DNA of 64,000 bases from Liquidambar formosana (GCA_039720395.1 CM077821.1:41724792-41788791), one strand, 5' to 3'. Positions 37,501 through 49,910 are shown, counted from the first letter of the stretch. Translations and numbers: made by a program. Notes: generated from the letters alone by a model not told the origin.

Positions 37501-38562
37501 TGATGTGTGGATTTGTGTGTGTCATGCTTTTGAGGCTTTTTAATGAAGTTTTCCACTAGTAACCACAAGAAACTAATGAAGTATGGATTTTTTAAATATC
37601 AAACGAGGAGAACAATATAATATAATTGTATCAAAATTGCAGAACTAACAATGGTAAAAAGGAAAAATATTATGACGAAAAGTGTTACAATAACGACATC
37701 ACTGCTAAATTTTTGTCTTTATACTCCAAGGTAACATTGGTCCTTGTTTTGTGCTGTTAACAACATTAGGGCATGACAGCCTTTCTATACTGCGAATGGT
37801 TAACCAGGCAAGCAGAAAGTTGTTCTTTTATGCTGGCACATATTGAAATTGTGGATTGAGGGTACATTTCTACTGGAACTCATCAGATTACTTGATGCTA
37901 AAGTGACTCTAGAAGTTTATTGTGATCAAACAGGGAACTAAGTTGCTTTACTGGAAGGTTTTGGTGGGAAATGTTTTAAGAAGCACCACTATATGGTAGT
38001 TTGTACAAATGAGACTGTAAAAACTTTAAGTGAATTCACTTGCAGTACATTAGGTTGTAGACTTGTAGCATAAAATGATAAATGAGTTTCCAGGCTAAAA
38101 TCAGGGCATAAAACCTATGATTTGAACCTAGGATAAGAGAGTGTTTCTTTATGCCACACTTTGTTGTGTTAAACCTATCCTCAAACTCACAGCCTGATAG
38201 GTTTAGGCTTTTCGGTTTCTCTTACTGGAAACGATGCTAGTTGACATTATTCTGTAGCACTGATTTGCCTGAAGTGTTTTGGCATTTATTTATATGGCCA
38301 CTAGTATAATTTGCTGGCTAATGCATTGATTTGGGTGCTTTGCAGCTTTGTGACGGAGCCCATGTCGATTGGATTGAATGGTGCTCTTGAAACCATTTGC
38401 CAGAAATCTGATCCTCAAGCTGCAGAAGGTGAAGGCTTGCAAGAAAGCGGCCATGCTTTTGGTATTCCAGATGCCATTGTTAGTCCATATTTGCGTTCTG
38501 CCTTATTAAAAGGCTTGAAGTACTCTAATAGTTCTTATACAGCTTCTCTTTCTCCTGTATGA
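25560..38562 (+). CDS. DONSON: DONSON-like DNA replication protein (14 coding exons), with an apparent frameshift
   Basis: Coding exons: 26197-26310, 27294-27367, 27452-27590, 27735-27823, 27910-28063, 28156-28367, 30821-31026, 31110-31208, 32798-32919, 33715-33816, 34291-34400, 34567-34654, 36211-36411, 38346-38562. A 5' UTR exon probably ends at 25740 (donor GTTAGT), with the next starting at 26156. The N-terminus has RKTPSELRGEQLKRRNVVEL. The core has WVYPQSSLPASV, WEDSFRSLYYMLR, CTSQFVVLF and STRGLRSLL, matching the DONSON family. The C-terminus has EIKDAYLPPWI and FVTEPMSIGLNGALE. In animals DONSON assembles and protects the replicative helicase; the plant role is inferred. The listed exons sum to 1927 bases, one more than a multiple of three. 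The extra base lies near 36295, where the frame shifts from ...DGESNA to GSSAGLCYSIE. Without correction the product stops shortly after. Otherwise about 641 residues. Confidence 0.92.
28992..29073 (-). mobile_element. Truncated SINE 3' fragment in DONSON intron 6
   Basis: A T-run followed by ggatatgaggaaccg and gtccatgcaagaccct repeats the 3' end of the neighbouring SINE (29091 onward), on the minus strand. It is preceded by cagattgcgacaat and followed by cagattgcaacaat, so it appears to have its own target duplication. Only about 60 bp of element remain. Confidence 0.65.
29074..30099 (-). mobile_element. tRNA-derived SINE with exact 16-bp target duplication, split by a MITE
   Basis: Minus-strand SINE. 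Box A is TAGCTTAGTTGG (about 29277-29288), a box-B-like aagttcaactct follows, and the poly-A tail appears as the T-run at about 29091. The direct repeat ttcagattgcaacaat occurs exactly at 29074-29089 and again at 30084-30099. Its 5' end is therefore split: the few bases at 30077-30083 (tttgggg) belong to it, and the MITE at 29301-30076 was inserted later. Promoter-like box A is complete, box B is diverged. Confidence 0.85.
29301..30076. mobile_element. PIF/Harbinger-like MITE nested in the SINE
   Basis: Termini GGGTGTGTTTGG and CCAAACGCACCC are inverted, with subterminal attcccattcc-type motifs like those of the 19.3 kb element. TTT on each side (29298-29300 and 30077-30079) may be the 3-bp target duplication. 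There is no transposase. It interrupts the SINE's 5' end, so it is the younger insertion. Confidence 0.8.
32422..32682 (+). mobile_element. tRNA-derived SINE with 16-bp target duplication in DONSON intron 8
   Basis: Element 32438-32666. Box A TAGCCCAGTTGG at 32451-32462 fits the consensus exactly, and box B GGTTTGATTCC at 32505-32515 has one mismatch. The 3' end is AT-rich and ends in an A-run. It is flanked by exact copies of acatgtggattaagtg at 32422-32437 and 32667-32682. It is not a tRNA gene: no cloverleaf beyond the boxes is seen. Confidence 0.92.
36700..36981 (-). mobile_element. TRIM-like retroelement in DONSON intron 13
   Basis: On the minus strand the left LTR ends ...CTCTAACA next to TGGTATCAAAGC (36907-36896), an initiator-Met tRNA primer site with one mismatch. 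The short interior ends in gtgagagggag before TGTCAACTTC (from 36763), the second LTR. The two LTRs share catatgcattgttggcccat-like sequence. There is no coding capacity. It belongs to the same family as the element at 10.4 kb. Confidence 0.65.
37253..37445. mobile_element. Small MITE carrying duplicated T9G15 tracts
   Basis: Left end ggactcgtttgtttggccggaa and right end (reverse complement) ggcacatttgtttgactggaa form imperfect inverted termini about 200 bp apart. A 38-bp unit with T9 then G15 then acaaaatg occurs twice in tandem (37271 and 37309). No clean target duplication is seen. Confidence 0.55.
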
Positions 38563-40643
38563 CATTCTTTTTTCATTGTCTATTGGAGACCCAACATTAT
38601 TCTGTTTTCTCCATATGTTGTGGACTAGTTTGCCTTTTCCTCTAATTATTTATTTCTGTATTTTGGCCCCGTATAATCTTATATAATTGATATTGGCGTT
38701 TTATGGAAGAACCTGGAGGTAGTGAAGGACTGCTATATTTTATTTTTAAGGGCGTTTTCTGCCTTTCTGGGATTGGTTAAAGAACAATAAAATACATGCT
38801 TTATCTTCAATAGCTGAAGGCCCCATTTTCTAATTCTACTGTTATTAACCCTACAGTTTTCTACTTGAAGTTGGTCCTTTTTTGCTTTTGAGGTATTTGG
38901 GTCTAAAGATTTATGAGAACAAGAGCATTGCAGTGGAAACAATCTTCAGATGACCTTGGAGTTTAAAAATTGACCTGAAGCTGCCATCAAGCTGGAAACA
39001 AAGGAGTGTGGGTGGGTTATTCATAAATGAGATCTACCAGTTTGATTAGTAATTATAAGTTTCTTTTATATATATATATATATATATATATTATTTACAT
39101 TTTATCATTTTTAGTACTTCTAATTATTTTTACTATAATTTAACTACTTTGTTAATGTTTATATATAGTCAATGGACTACTTGTGTATAGTTCTGGCTGT
39201 ACATTTTAGGTTCCTAGCAACATAATCGCGTCAATAAAAAGATTGAGACTTATTGTATGATGTGCCACCAATGATTTTTTGAATTAAATTTTAATCCAAT
39301 TCTATGGATGATGGAAATAGCTTTTACCCTTTATTTGGTTTGTGAAATCTAGCAAGGAAAAAAAAGTGAAGGGAAAAAAAATGAGAAGGAAAGAAAATGA
39401 AAGGAAAAGATGAAATCATATCAAGCCAAAATTATTCCAATTCTTTTTATTTTTCTAATTTTCCATTACAACCAAATAAGGGAAAGTACAATTTCTTATA
39501 TTTTATTTTTTTTCCTTGATAAAATCCTTAAACCAAATAGAGCCTTAATGTATTAAGAAAACTTTTAAATTTGATAGATAAAATTTATCAAATCAAGTTG
39601 ATTTTTGGCACACTTTATATATTAAGGCAGATAAAAAAAACGATGGGTCTTTATCCCCCACTCACACACAAATGTGTGGAAAAATGAATCAAAACACCAC
39701 CTTATAGCAACTCTCCCTAGCATATTTTCCCAAAAAGAAAATTAGACTCCCAAATGCAATTACACCTTAATTTATATACGAGGCTAGTAATAGCATTTGC
39801 AGCTTTATTTGCTTTTTTATAAATATGGTTGATCTTAATCCCCATATTTTTATCAACAATAATGAATTGTACTAAAAATGGTCCAAGCCTCCCAAGGACA
39901 TCTATCCAAATTCGACGACTATTAATGGCTAGACTAGAATCACCTTCAACAACTATTTATTGACATGATAAATAACATAACTGTACAGCCAAAACTGTAC
40001 CCTAAAACAATTTTGATCCATCCCCAACCTCGACTTGCTCCCAGCTTTAATTACCTCCAACATATGTCCCAACTAAACCATAATGGTCATTCTACTTTGA
40101 ATTGGAAGGAAAAGAGCAAAAAGAAGGCCACTTCTTTTAGTGCAAGGTTGTTTGTATGGCACTACTCTGTTCATCATTTGTAGTGAAAACCCAAGTTAAA
40201 AGTGTGTTGCAGCAAATTAAATACATTCATTTACTTCAATAAAACTATTTAGAAGTTATCTCTGTGCTTGCTTCAATGTAGCTTCATTCTTTCAAATTAA
40301 CACTAGAACTATTGCAGTTCCCTGTATATATTGCCAGTGGGAGGATGTGAATTATTAATCCTTTATTGGGCTGATCTTTCTCTCCATTTATATCAGAAGC
40401 ATTGATGCAAAAAAGTGAAAAATTGTAACCGATATCATTAAGATAGTGAACAATCGTCAAATTACAACAACGCAAATAAATAAATCAACGTCAAAACTGG
40501 TATCCCTTTTGTGAAGACGGGATTAGAAAAGGGGAGAATTCCAAACAGATGTGGTTCCCTCTCCTCTATTGCATAGATTTGTTCTGAAACTAGATCTCTT
40601 CTCTGGTTCTTACCTTGTGTTGTGATATTCAGTAGTGATTCGT
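38563..40643. other. Intergenic region between two convergent genes
   Basis: It lies between the 3' ends of the DONSON-like and JMJ22-like genes. AATAAA at 38786-38791 could serve the former. A (TA)n run lies at 39067-39091. A possible small inverted-repeat element spans about 39329-39543 (tttatttggtttg ... aaaccaaataga). No gene is seen. Confidence 0.55.
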
Positions 40644-43600
40644 TCAGAATGAAAACTTGAAAGCACCCACCTTAGAATCTGTTACTGAATCCCAGAAGGA
40701 AATTTTCTTCTGTTGGGCCTTTTTCTCCTCAGCTTTCAGAACCAACTGATCAATAGTTCCAGGAAAAGAAGCCTCAATTGTGTTCCTAAATTTCTCGTAC
40801 AAATTCACCCGGTCTCTTGTTCCAGAGACGAGCGTGCTAGCATTTGGTCTATTGAGAAAATCCAAAACATTTAACAAATTCATCCTGCAACACACACAAA
40901 AAAAAAAAAAAAAAAAAGAAAAAGAAAAAAGCAAATATGTATTAACATTTTTTGTGTATCACAAAGCACAGGACAATTGCTGTATTATCATTTTCTTCTT
41001 ATCATTGTTACTATCAATTATTTTATTTTATTTTTGTTGTGTAAAATTGACAATCCAATGGTAAAATTGAAAAATAAATAAAATGATTTCTTGTTTCCAT
41101 ATGGATCTTGGAAGGTAGGACAGAAGGAAAAGGAAAGGAAAATGAATTTAAAAAAAAAATGCTAAAAAATGAACCATATTTAAGCCATTTTGGGCATTTT
41201 TTTCCTTTCCCTTGGTCTTCCTAAGATCCAAACAGAGAGGTATGTGATATTGTTAGTTATTAATTTATGGTATGCAATTTTAATTTCAATTTTTTTCTAA
41301 CCAGACAGAAAGATTCATTTTCTAAAGATCAAAAAAGGATTATCAGAAAGGCTCTCTCTAAGCAATGATTGCCAAGGAACCAAAGCTCAAATGGAATGTT
41401 AATATATACATATATATATACATATATAGTAAAAATAAAACATGCCAATATTCAAGGATATGATGTTTTTGAGGGCAACATATGACACTGAAGAATCCCA
41501 TTAGCAGGGTTTGATTTCATGCTGCAATTGAATTCTTCATACTTTAACTCCAGTTTAGCTAAAAGTATCCATGAGGCCAGACACAACAGTATGGTGTCAG
41601 ACATGTAATGAAGAAGAAGATAATGATGAAGTTGATGAAGAAAAAGATGACAGTTGATCAAAATGATGGAAGATGATGCACCTAGACACAACCACACCTG
41701 GCCTACCCAAACCAGTGTAATAGAGATTAATCAGATCTTTCCCAATGCTTGCGCGCACTTCAAAATATTCAGGATACCGTGACACTAGACACTGATGGAG
41801 TGACGGACAACCATGGCAATGACACCAGTTGTGCACCAATGCCACAACACATACAAAAACCACCTACCTAGTTTTGTGCACACTAGACAAATTGCTGACC
41901 ATATCCTCGCTGCCATTCAATAAACACCCAAAGTTTGGAATATAATGAGCCATATCGGCACCATGTGCCTACGTGGGCTTAGGATGAATCTGCTCTTGCA
42001 AAACTGTCAGGAATCCTAGATGGAAACATGCTAGAAAAACCTATTCCCCGAGTAGCTAGACCACTTGTTTCTTCTGTGTCCTGTTGCCTACTATCCATAG
42101 CAGAGGCTGTTCTCCATAGTAGGTTTATTCCTGCTGATCCGGTTTCTTTACTAGTCATCTCTTTTGAAGGGTTAGGAAGAGGTAATAGAGGTCATGTCTT
42201 ATGCAAGTGTGCTACTTTGTCAATCTTTTGGGTTCTTTGGTTGGAAAAGAGTGCTAGAGTTTTTGAGGATTGGCATTACTCTTCAGTTATTTTGTGGGAT
42301 AGAGTTATTTTCTTAGACTCCCTGTCGGCTGTCTTTTGAGAGATTGGGTTTCAATTTAGCCCAAAGTGGATCCTTCCCCCTCGTGGGAAATTGAAGCTTA
42401 GTTTTGAGGTGTGCTCTCTTGGAAATCTAGGTCAGCTAAGTATTGGCAGTACCTTCAGGGACCATCTTGAAGACATGGTTTTTGCCTTCTCCTTTTCCCC
42501 TGGGATAGGGACTTCATTAAAGGCGGAGCTCATGGCTATTTGTGAGAAATTGAGAGAGGTTAAGAGGTTTGGCCATTCTTCCTTTCAAGGTAAGGGTGAA
42601 TGTTGAATTTTTAATCAGTGGATGAGGATGCAGTGCTTAGGGTCTTGTCATCTTGCCCACATTAGTGATAAGACTCTGGACTCAGCAAGCTCTCTTATAG
42701 TGGAAGCTAGATCGGCAGCCAAATCAGCTATTAAAGAAGGGGATTCTTTAGCAAAAAGGGAAGCCTTCACTCTTCAGATTCGAAGGACCTTTTCATCCTC
42801 CTTGAAGGATTCCTTCTCTTTTGGTCATGTTTTTTATTCTTTTGATGTAATCTTTTTGTAGAGTTTTTTCGCTCTTTTCTTTATGGAAGGATGTCTCACC
42901 CTTCCCCCTATACTTTTCCTTTCCTTTTAATATATATTATGTTCCCTATTAGAAGGAAAAAAAAAAAAACAAAAACAAAAGGAAATAGGGCCAAACCCTT
43001 TGTACAAAAGATATAACAAGTGTCACGGGTCAGGTCTCTAACCCAAAAGGCTAGCCCAGCAGAGGCGTTGGTGGGCCCCACCCTGCCTACCTGTCCACAC
43101 CCCGTACCCCTCGCGACCCCAAGCAACCCCACACTTGGCCGCCCTCAGTACCCTGTGGGCCCAGGCGCTTGGCGTGGTTATATGCTACCATCCACAAGGC
43201 TAGCCCAATAGGTGGAGTTGCCCTCCCCACTTATATGCCCAAGACTCCCCCAGTGCCTCTCCGATGTCGGATAGAGATCCGTGACACAAGGCTACCTAGC
43301 AAACACAAGGAGTCCAAAAAATCCATGAATTGACCTGCACCCCAACTACCAGTTGATAATCATGAATACAACGAGTTTAATACAAACTTTTTCAACAATG
43401 AAGTGGAAAACTCTAAATCATAAAAAATCTTGCAATTGGATACTTTCCACACTCCACCAGAACACCACCCCCACCCCTAACCCCACAAAATGCCCCCCCG
43501 CCAAGGGGGTGGGGGGGACATCTTCTATGCCTTTCCCAACCAAGGGTTAAATACCTTAGATTTCCAACTATTCAGAAAGATCTCCAGATTAGAAAGATCC

Positions 43601-45537
43601 CACATACACCAAATAAGGAAAAGGGACCAAAAACCTAGTACTGTCGGACAATTGATGTGGGGGTGATTAACAATCTCAAACCTGTTCTTGCACATACTAC
43701 ACCAATGAGGAGTCATTCCAAAAAGCTATGACACACACAATGACACCTTAGAGGGGTGGCCCATATTTGACTGGGAAAGAACTTTCTTCAGTACCACTAA
43801 AGATTCAAAAAGCACTCCATTTCTACTAAATCTCCACACCAAGCTATCATACCACTTTTATTTACCCAGAAATTTTATAATTGCCATAACATGGTTACAA
43901 ACAAATGCTAAGAGCTAAGTTGACTCTAGGTTTACATGGCTTTAAAACAACTAGTCATAAGTTAAGATTGACTCAGTCTATTCATAGATTTTAGTTCACT
44001 TTATCAACTCATGATAAATTGAATCCAAATTTGTATGCATGAGTTTTAAAGGAAAAAGAAATATGATCAACCAGCTGATCATGTAGACTATGGTTCAAAG
44101 AGTCATACCTCACAGTTAAGATGAAATTGCTGAAGACTTTCTATCAGGATTTAAATTTGGAAATTTGAACAACAATTTAACGAGAAGTTACAATAAGAAC
44201 TTCATAAACAACGGAGAAATAGATAAAGCAGAAGAACAGTACCTGCTAGCAAAATTCTGTGTAATGGCAATGGAGTCCTCCAGGTTGATTACCAGATGCC
44301 ACCATCCATTAGGCACAAAAATCACCTCCCCAGCTTTACAAACGCACTCAATGGGTTTCTTTTTCCATTCCTTTGTTGCCCCATAAAAGTTCATGAACCA
44401 CTCAATTATTGAAACAGGGCATGCCACCTCTGTACCATCGGGGCTTGGATGTACCCCTGGTGGAACCACATCAGGAGGGAACAACACCCATTTCTTGGAC
44501 CCCTTGATCACCGCATTCCAAGCTGAAGTTGAATTAGGATCAATGTGGAACGATGAACCGGACCCAGCCGGTCCAATTATAATCCATCTATAGTCTGGTC
44601 TCTCATTGCCCAAAACACCAAACAAGTCCTCTCTAAAGTACACCGGAACCTCATAATCCAAACCCAATTGTGGAACTTTCTCTGCAAACTTTGGGTCAAA
44701 TAAATACAATGGTCTCTCTTCCCTTGCCTGATCCGAATACTTAAAATAGTCGTCAAGCTTCATCTCCACCGGCCCAACTGAAAATTTAACATCTCCACAT
44801 AACTTAACTAAAAAATCCCTATCCCATTTTTCCAATGCAACCCAGTTATCCAAGCACCCTTCCAACAACACTGGCTTATTTGGTTCCTCAAAATGCAACA
44901 CAAATTCTTCGATTGAAATACCCTTCCTTCTCGGGATATTATCTCTTTCGAGCCATTCAGGTTTCATTTCAAGATTAGCACAAAGCCAACTCTGAAACAG
45001 ATAATCAGAATAAAAGTCCCTAACTCGCAAACCCGAAGACCTGATACTCGAAACATCAAATGAAGGGTTACAAGCAGCAATGTAAGTATATTTCCAAGAC
45101 CCATTATACAAAAACCCATCAATAAGATTTTCCAACACGAGGTTCTTCCAAAGGGGTTCATGGTCACAGAAAACATAGAAAGATTTGCTCACTGTAGCCA
45201 AAACACCCAAATGGGTACCACCTAAAAGCCCTAGAATTTCAAGAACAAGCTCATCTGTTAGGGTTTGGAGATTACCAAGGCCTGTGTTTCTGGAGTTGTG
45301 GGAAGATGGGGTGAGGTAGAGATTACCCAGTGGTTGAACACCATGGCTGTGTGAAGGAGCAGAAGTTTTCAAGCTGAAGCCTTCTTCTGTATCTGCTTCT
45401 TCCGGGTCTGATGATTCTTGTTTTTCGGAAATGGGTATTTGATTTTTGGAAACATTTCTGTTTTTCCTCTTGTTTTTGATTTTGTTGTTCTTCTTTCTCT
45501 TGGCGGTTTTGTACAGCGAGGTCCTGCAGCTCAGCAT
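40644..45537 (-). CDS. JMJ22: F-box and JmjC domain protein, JMJ22-like (2 exons)
   Basis: Exons 44243-45537 and 40644-40884 join in phase (...TQNFAS|RMNLLN...) at a GT-AG intron of 3.36 kb, giving 511 residues. The start is the ATG at 45537. A basic N-terminus (KRKKNNKIKNKRKNR, residues 13-27) may direct nuclear import. An F-box lies at about 89-135 (LTDELVLEILGLL). The JmjC domain has H331 and D333 (FHIDP) and H414 (GWWHLV), the three Fe(II) ligands, so it should be catalytically competent. The C-terminal exon encodes a helical tail ending FKFSF. Length and architecture match Arabidopsis JMJ22, which with JMJ20 removes repressive H4R3 methylation at gibberellin genes during germination. The longer JMJ21 type has an extra kinase-like domain that is absent here. 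Two LINE remnants and a solo LTR sit in the intron. Confidence 0.93.
42028..42970 (+). mobile_element. LINE 3' end with RNase H remnant in the JMJ22-like intron
   Basis: Plus-strand frames give GHVLCKCATLSIFWVLWLEK, ARVFEDW and then an RVT_3/RNase H-like region (about 42380-42760, with GTSLKAELMAICEKLREVK). Frames shift several times. The 3' end is a poly-A run at about 42957. It is antisense to the host gene. The upstream border is uncertain and could begin near 41950. Confidence 0.75.
43021..43286. repeat. Solo LTR of a TRIM-like element
   Basis: A GC-richer block starts TGTCACGG and ends CCGTGACA, with gatgtcgg near the 3' end as in other plant TRIM LTRs. CAAG occurs at both flanks (43017-43020 and 43287-43290), a plausible target duplication. 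No second LTR or primer site is adjacent, so recombination to a solo LTR is likely. I see no 5S rRNA-like motif, which argues against Cassandra. Confidence 0.65.
43445..43880 (-). mobile_element. LINE zinc-binding remnant in the JMJ22-like intron
   Basis: The minus strand carries WCSMCKNRFEIVNHPHINCP and downstream LIWCMW, a degraded zf-RVT segment with its Cys-x2-Cys and His/Cys positions. It is short, interrupted by stops and in the same sense as the host gene. Confidence 0.65.
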
Positions 45538-45725
45538 TGTAAAAACCTCTTTTGGCGGCTAAGCGAGAGAGGAGAAACTCACGGAAGGGTTTTAGTACTA
45601 ATGATGAGCCGAGGGTGATGAAAAACGCGTTTCGATTGGCGTTTCAAGAAACAGATTTATTTTAAAATAAGAGTTCTACATTATTTTTGTTTTTGTTTTT
45701 GTGTCCTTAAACTAAATCACTAAAA

Positions 45726-46010
45726 CTATGTTTGAGACGGCGGGGATAGGTCAGATAGAATTAACATATCACGGAATATTTTTATATATTTGGTGTTCTT
45801 TCCAAACATGAGATATATTATTCATATGATGGTTATATTTTTTATATATGAGAGATAATAAACCCGTGAGTGAGATGATATATTTTTTATTCTATGATAT
45901 TATCCAATTTTTTTTATAAAAAATATCCAAGAAATCATCTTTCTCATTTTATATAAAGCAATCAAAGACTTCTTTCCCCCAATAATTCTATCTTATCCAA
46001 CCTTTTTCAA
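45726..46010. mobile_element. MITE remnant related to the 2.4 kb element
   Basis: In reverse complement it follows the 2408-2706 element: aagtctttgatt, then an aatatatcat segment, then gggtttattat and atatctcat. It ends with an actatgtttg version of the terminal repeat. The other terminus is degraded. Confidence 0.5.
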
Positions 46011-46512
46011 GGTAGGATTTGAATCTTGTAAATTTCAAGTTGAAAACCAGCTTGAATTTTAAAATTTTTGAGCTTTGCTTGCTAAATGCAAAATTTGCTT
46101 CTCAAATTTGAAAAATTCTATCTTAGGAGCAAGTTTCACATAAAAATTCCTTATCCAAACACAAGCTTAGAGTCATGTGTAATCATGTGAGGAAACATAT
46201 ACAAGGTTTTTACTTGAAATATTGTTTAAAAAAATCAACAGAATTTGTGTGTCAATAATTCTCTTGAAAGAAAAGATGGTTTCAAATTATTTTTGGAAGT
46301 GATGAATTTCTTCTTCCTTTTTCTTGAGTGCAAATTAGACATTTGCCACTAAATTTGAAAGGTTTTTGATAACAACGGGTGCCTTCATAATTAACTCATG
46401 TTCACTTGAGAGTGATAAAAAACTGTAGAAGCATGCTACTTTATCAATAGCATATATATTTTTTACAATCAATAGATTGTGTCGCTACCCGTAACCTCCA
46501 AATATCATGACC

Positions 46513-46543
<31 letters not shown>

Positions 46544-46567
46544 AGAAGAAGAAGAAGAAGAAGAAGA
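46513..46567. repeat. A29(GAA)n microsatellite
   Basis: A 29-base A-run passes directly into about nine GAA units. Confidence 0.95.
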
Positions 46568-47138
46568 TACTAATGCTTCTCTATCTACTCTCAATACAAA
46601 CTATCAACCGCTAGTTGGATCTGAGCGTGCATGTTCCTTGAGATATGTAAAGGAGAATATGAGAGAAAAAAAGGTGACTATGCAGGTCTGCATGTCCAGA
46701 TAAGAAAATGTATTGTTTAATGCTTAGTAAAGCCAATTAGAAGAGAAGACAGAAATTGTATAGATTATTTCACTATTATGCCAGCAATTTCACTGTAAAT
46801 GATTAACATAAGAGAAAGGGGCAAAATGAAGGTGGTTAAGCCTTTCCAAAACCTGTGAACTTGACATACATAGCTGATACATATTTCATAAAGCCGTACA
46901 CCACCATATATTTTTACCCATGTCTCTAGACCAAAAACATGTCTATCTATACACAAAAGTATGACCATCTCCCATACACAAGTATACATCCATACCCCAT
47001 ATTCAAACACAGCCATGTGTAACATAATCAACCACCATAGCCATCACCTAAAAGTTACCTAATGCCTTCACTGTAGAAGTTCCAATACATTGCATTCCAA
47101 ATATGGGTGGGTGGGTTGGGGGGTGATTTTTTTTTTTT

Positions 47139-47169
<31 letters not shown>

Positions 47170-48742
47170 TTGGGGTGGGGTTGGTGTTCGGGGGATCGAT
47201 GATATTGAACTCTCCTTGAGCAATAGACACGTAACTTCATCCAAGTATTGAACTCTCCTTGAGTAATGGACGCATGACTTCATCCACGACCTACCATCAT
47301 GATTTATATTAGTGACATAGGTCAAATGAATAATCGATAAAATTCAGTACATAAATTTATAATCTTTGAAAACTCTACTTACCTAGACGAGGAAGATTTG
47401 AGTCCTGGGTGCATTTGGAACCTCCACAAAGGGAACAGTTGTAGATGTAGCTTTTCTGAATGTAGTAGGTGGTCGTGGGCCTCGTGGCACCTAGACACCA
47501 AGAACATTATTTAGTTGTACCCAAAGGATCTTCTTTTCTTCTTGGTTGGCTCACTTGTGCAGTGCATGGAACCGATTGAGATGATGCAGTCTTGCAGACA
47601 CTGATGGCATTGTTATCTTTAATATTGAGTGTCTCTCAAGCCTCTATGCTCAGGAGAGCTCTTAGTTTATGCAATTCTAACAAAAGAAGCTTTCCCATTT
47701 TTCTTTATTTGTTAACTAAAGAAAAACAGTTCTCTTCACATCTAGAGGCAATTTGGTGAAAGTACTTTCTTGATGACCTTTTCTAGGCCTAACCTCTTAA
47801 CAACAAAACAATGGACATCAATATTATAGCATACCGATCTTTTGCATCGCCAATGTAACTGTTTTGAAAGCTCTTTGTTTACGGATTCTCTCGATCAATA
47901 TTTTGTTCCATTGCTCCAGAAGAATGAAATCAGAACTGTTGAAGATCAAACTAACATCAATTTTCTTGATATCAATCCCTCTCATACAAGATCATAAATT
48001 AAATTACTTACAATTTCTAACCTAAGAAACATCCTCATATTACTAACCTATCCATCCACTTAAATATATGATTTTGAAACCTCGTTTTTGGCTGCTACTA
48101 GACCAAATTCAGCTCCGTTTCTCCAGAAAAATGAATACAGGACTGGTGAATACCAATCCCCAGGAATCCAGGATTCATAATAAGAATATTTCTGTATAAA
48201 AAAAATGACAAACAAGATGTAGAACATAAAAATATAAAATTGATGAGACTAATAATTCATGAGAAAAATGGCATAACAACGCATAGTAGCAATTAATTAA
48301 GAAACCCACTGCAAGACAATGTCTACAGAAAAAAGTGACGTGTACTGAATCCCTATTAAATACTTCAAAAATGTTCACAAAAAACACATTAAATATAATC
48401 CATGTGCACTCACACTTGAGTACTTCTGACTCATCTTGAGCATAGAATCAAGAGGTGGTATTTAAAAAAATAAAGTTAAATAAAATAAACGGTCAAAGTC
48501 CTTGAGGAGGGTACATACCTGAATGTTGTAAAGCTCTGATGCAATATAAGAATGTCAAGCGGGAATTGAAGTGCATTGATGAACCATGTCGAAGTTCTTG
48601 TAGTATAATGAGATTCAAAAAGGCATCTTTTACTAATCCTTCGTGAAACTCGCAGAAGATCCACAAAGTTAGAACAATATCCTTATAAATCATCATTTAT
48701 ACTTTTATCTCTGAGAAAAATGATAAACTGAGGTCCTTGCTT

Positions 48743-49910
48743 TCAACTTGCTTGCAAAAGTGGTATCCTCTTCTTTGTGGACTGGTAAAAGCTGTAGCCT
48801 GGATTCTTTTTTAAGTTTCTCTCTTCCATCAATTTCCGTGTCTTCAAAGCATCGTCCCACAAGCCAGCTGCAGAATATATGCTTGATAGAGCAATATAGT
48901 TGACCGGATTCTCAGGGTTCAAACTAAAAAGATGCTTGGCTGCTACTTCTCCAAGAGATGTATTGCCATAGATGCTACATGCCCCTAAAATAGCACCCCA
49001 AAGGGAGGCATGAGGCTTAATATTCATCTTGCATATCAAATCATAGGCTTCTTCTAACTGGCCTCCACGTGCAAAGAGATCTACCATACATGAATAATGC
49101 TCAGCTCTTGGCATGATATTGTATTTGTTAACCATACTATTAAAGCATTCCCATCCTTCACAAGTTAATCCAGCATGGCTACAAGCAAAGAGAAGAGACA
49201 AGAATGTAACATCGTTTGGCTTGAACCCTTTACGTTCCATCATCTGATATAGTGCAAATGCCTTGTGTGCATAGCCATGCTTTGCATATCCAGTAATCAG
49301 TGATGTCCATGAAATCACATTTCTCTCCTCCATCTCATCAAAAGCTAGATTAGCATCCTCAATTTCTCCAGATTTAGCATACATATCAATGAGAGCATTG
49401 CCCATAGCAACATCGTAATAAGTTTGATACTTAATTGCTAGAGCATGGATTTGTTTTCCAAAACTTATGGAGGCAATATTGGCACATATATTAAACATGG
49501 AGCAGAATATAACATCATCCATTCCCATGTGCAACCGATGTATATCAATAAAGAGATTCAAGGCATCTCTACTACAGTTACCTTCGCGTGCATATCCAGT
49601 AATCAATGCGGTGCACGATACTATATCTTTTTGTAACATACAGCTGTATAGACGATTAGCACTTCTCATGCTTCCACATTTTGCATATGCATCAATTAGT
49701 GATCCAGCTACCACATCATATGATCCAAATCCTAATTGGGTAATGATTCCATGTATTTGGTTGACCTTTATAATGTTGCTACCTCCAGATGCAGCTCTCA
49801 GAACATTTCCCAAGGTGAAGAAATCAGGAACCATACCTATTTGGTTTCAAAATTGCAATGATGACAAAGAAAGTAAAAATGAATCAAATTCAGTAATGTA
49901 ACAAAGAATA

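Larger units (their letters stand above)
45538..48742. other. Intergenic region upstream of the JMJ22-like gene
   Basis: No gene seen. Contents: MITE remnant at 45726-46010; A29(GAA)n at 46513-46567; T22G21 at 47127-47169; a two-copy tandem repeat with ttgaactctccttgag starting near 47206 and 47247. The first few hundred bases should be the promoter of the minus-strand JMJ22-like gene. The end near 48742 should hold the 3' UTR of the PPR gene. Confidence 0.55.

Noticed and set aside
43021..43286. Cassandra element (LTR with 5S rRNA)
   Set aside because: The LTR ends are TRIM-like, but I see no 5S internal promoter motif.
44165..44593. Plus-strand frames
   Set aside because: They are antisense shadows of the JMJ22-like exon.
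47048..47325. Pro/Lys-rich frames
   Set aside because: They are translations of the T/G homopolymer tract.
49445..49901. Plus-strand frames up to 144 codons
   Set aside because: They are antisense to the PPR exon.
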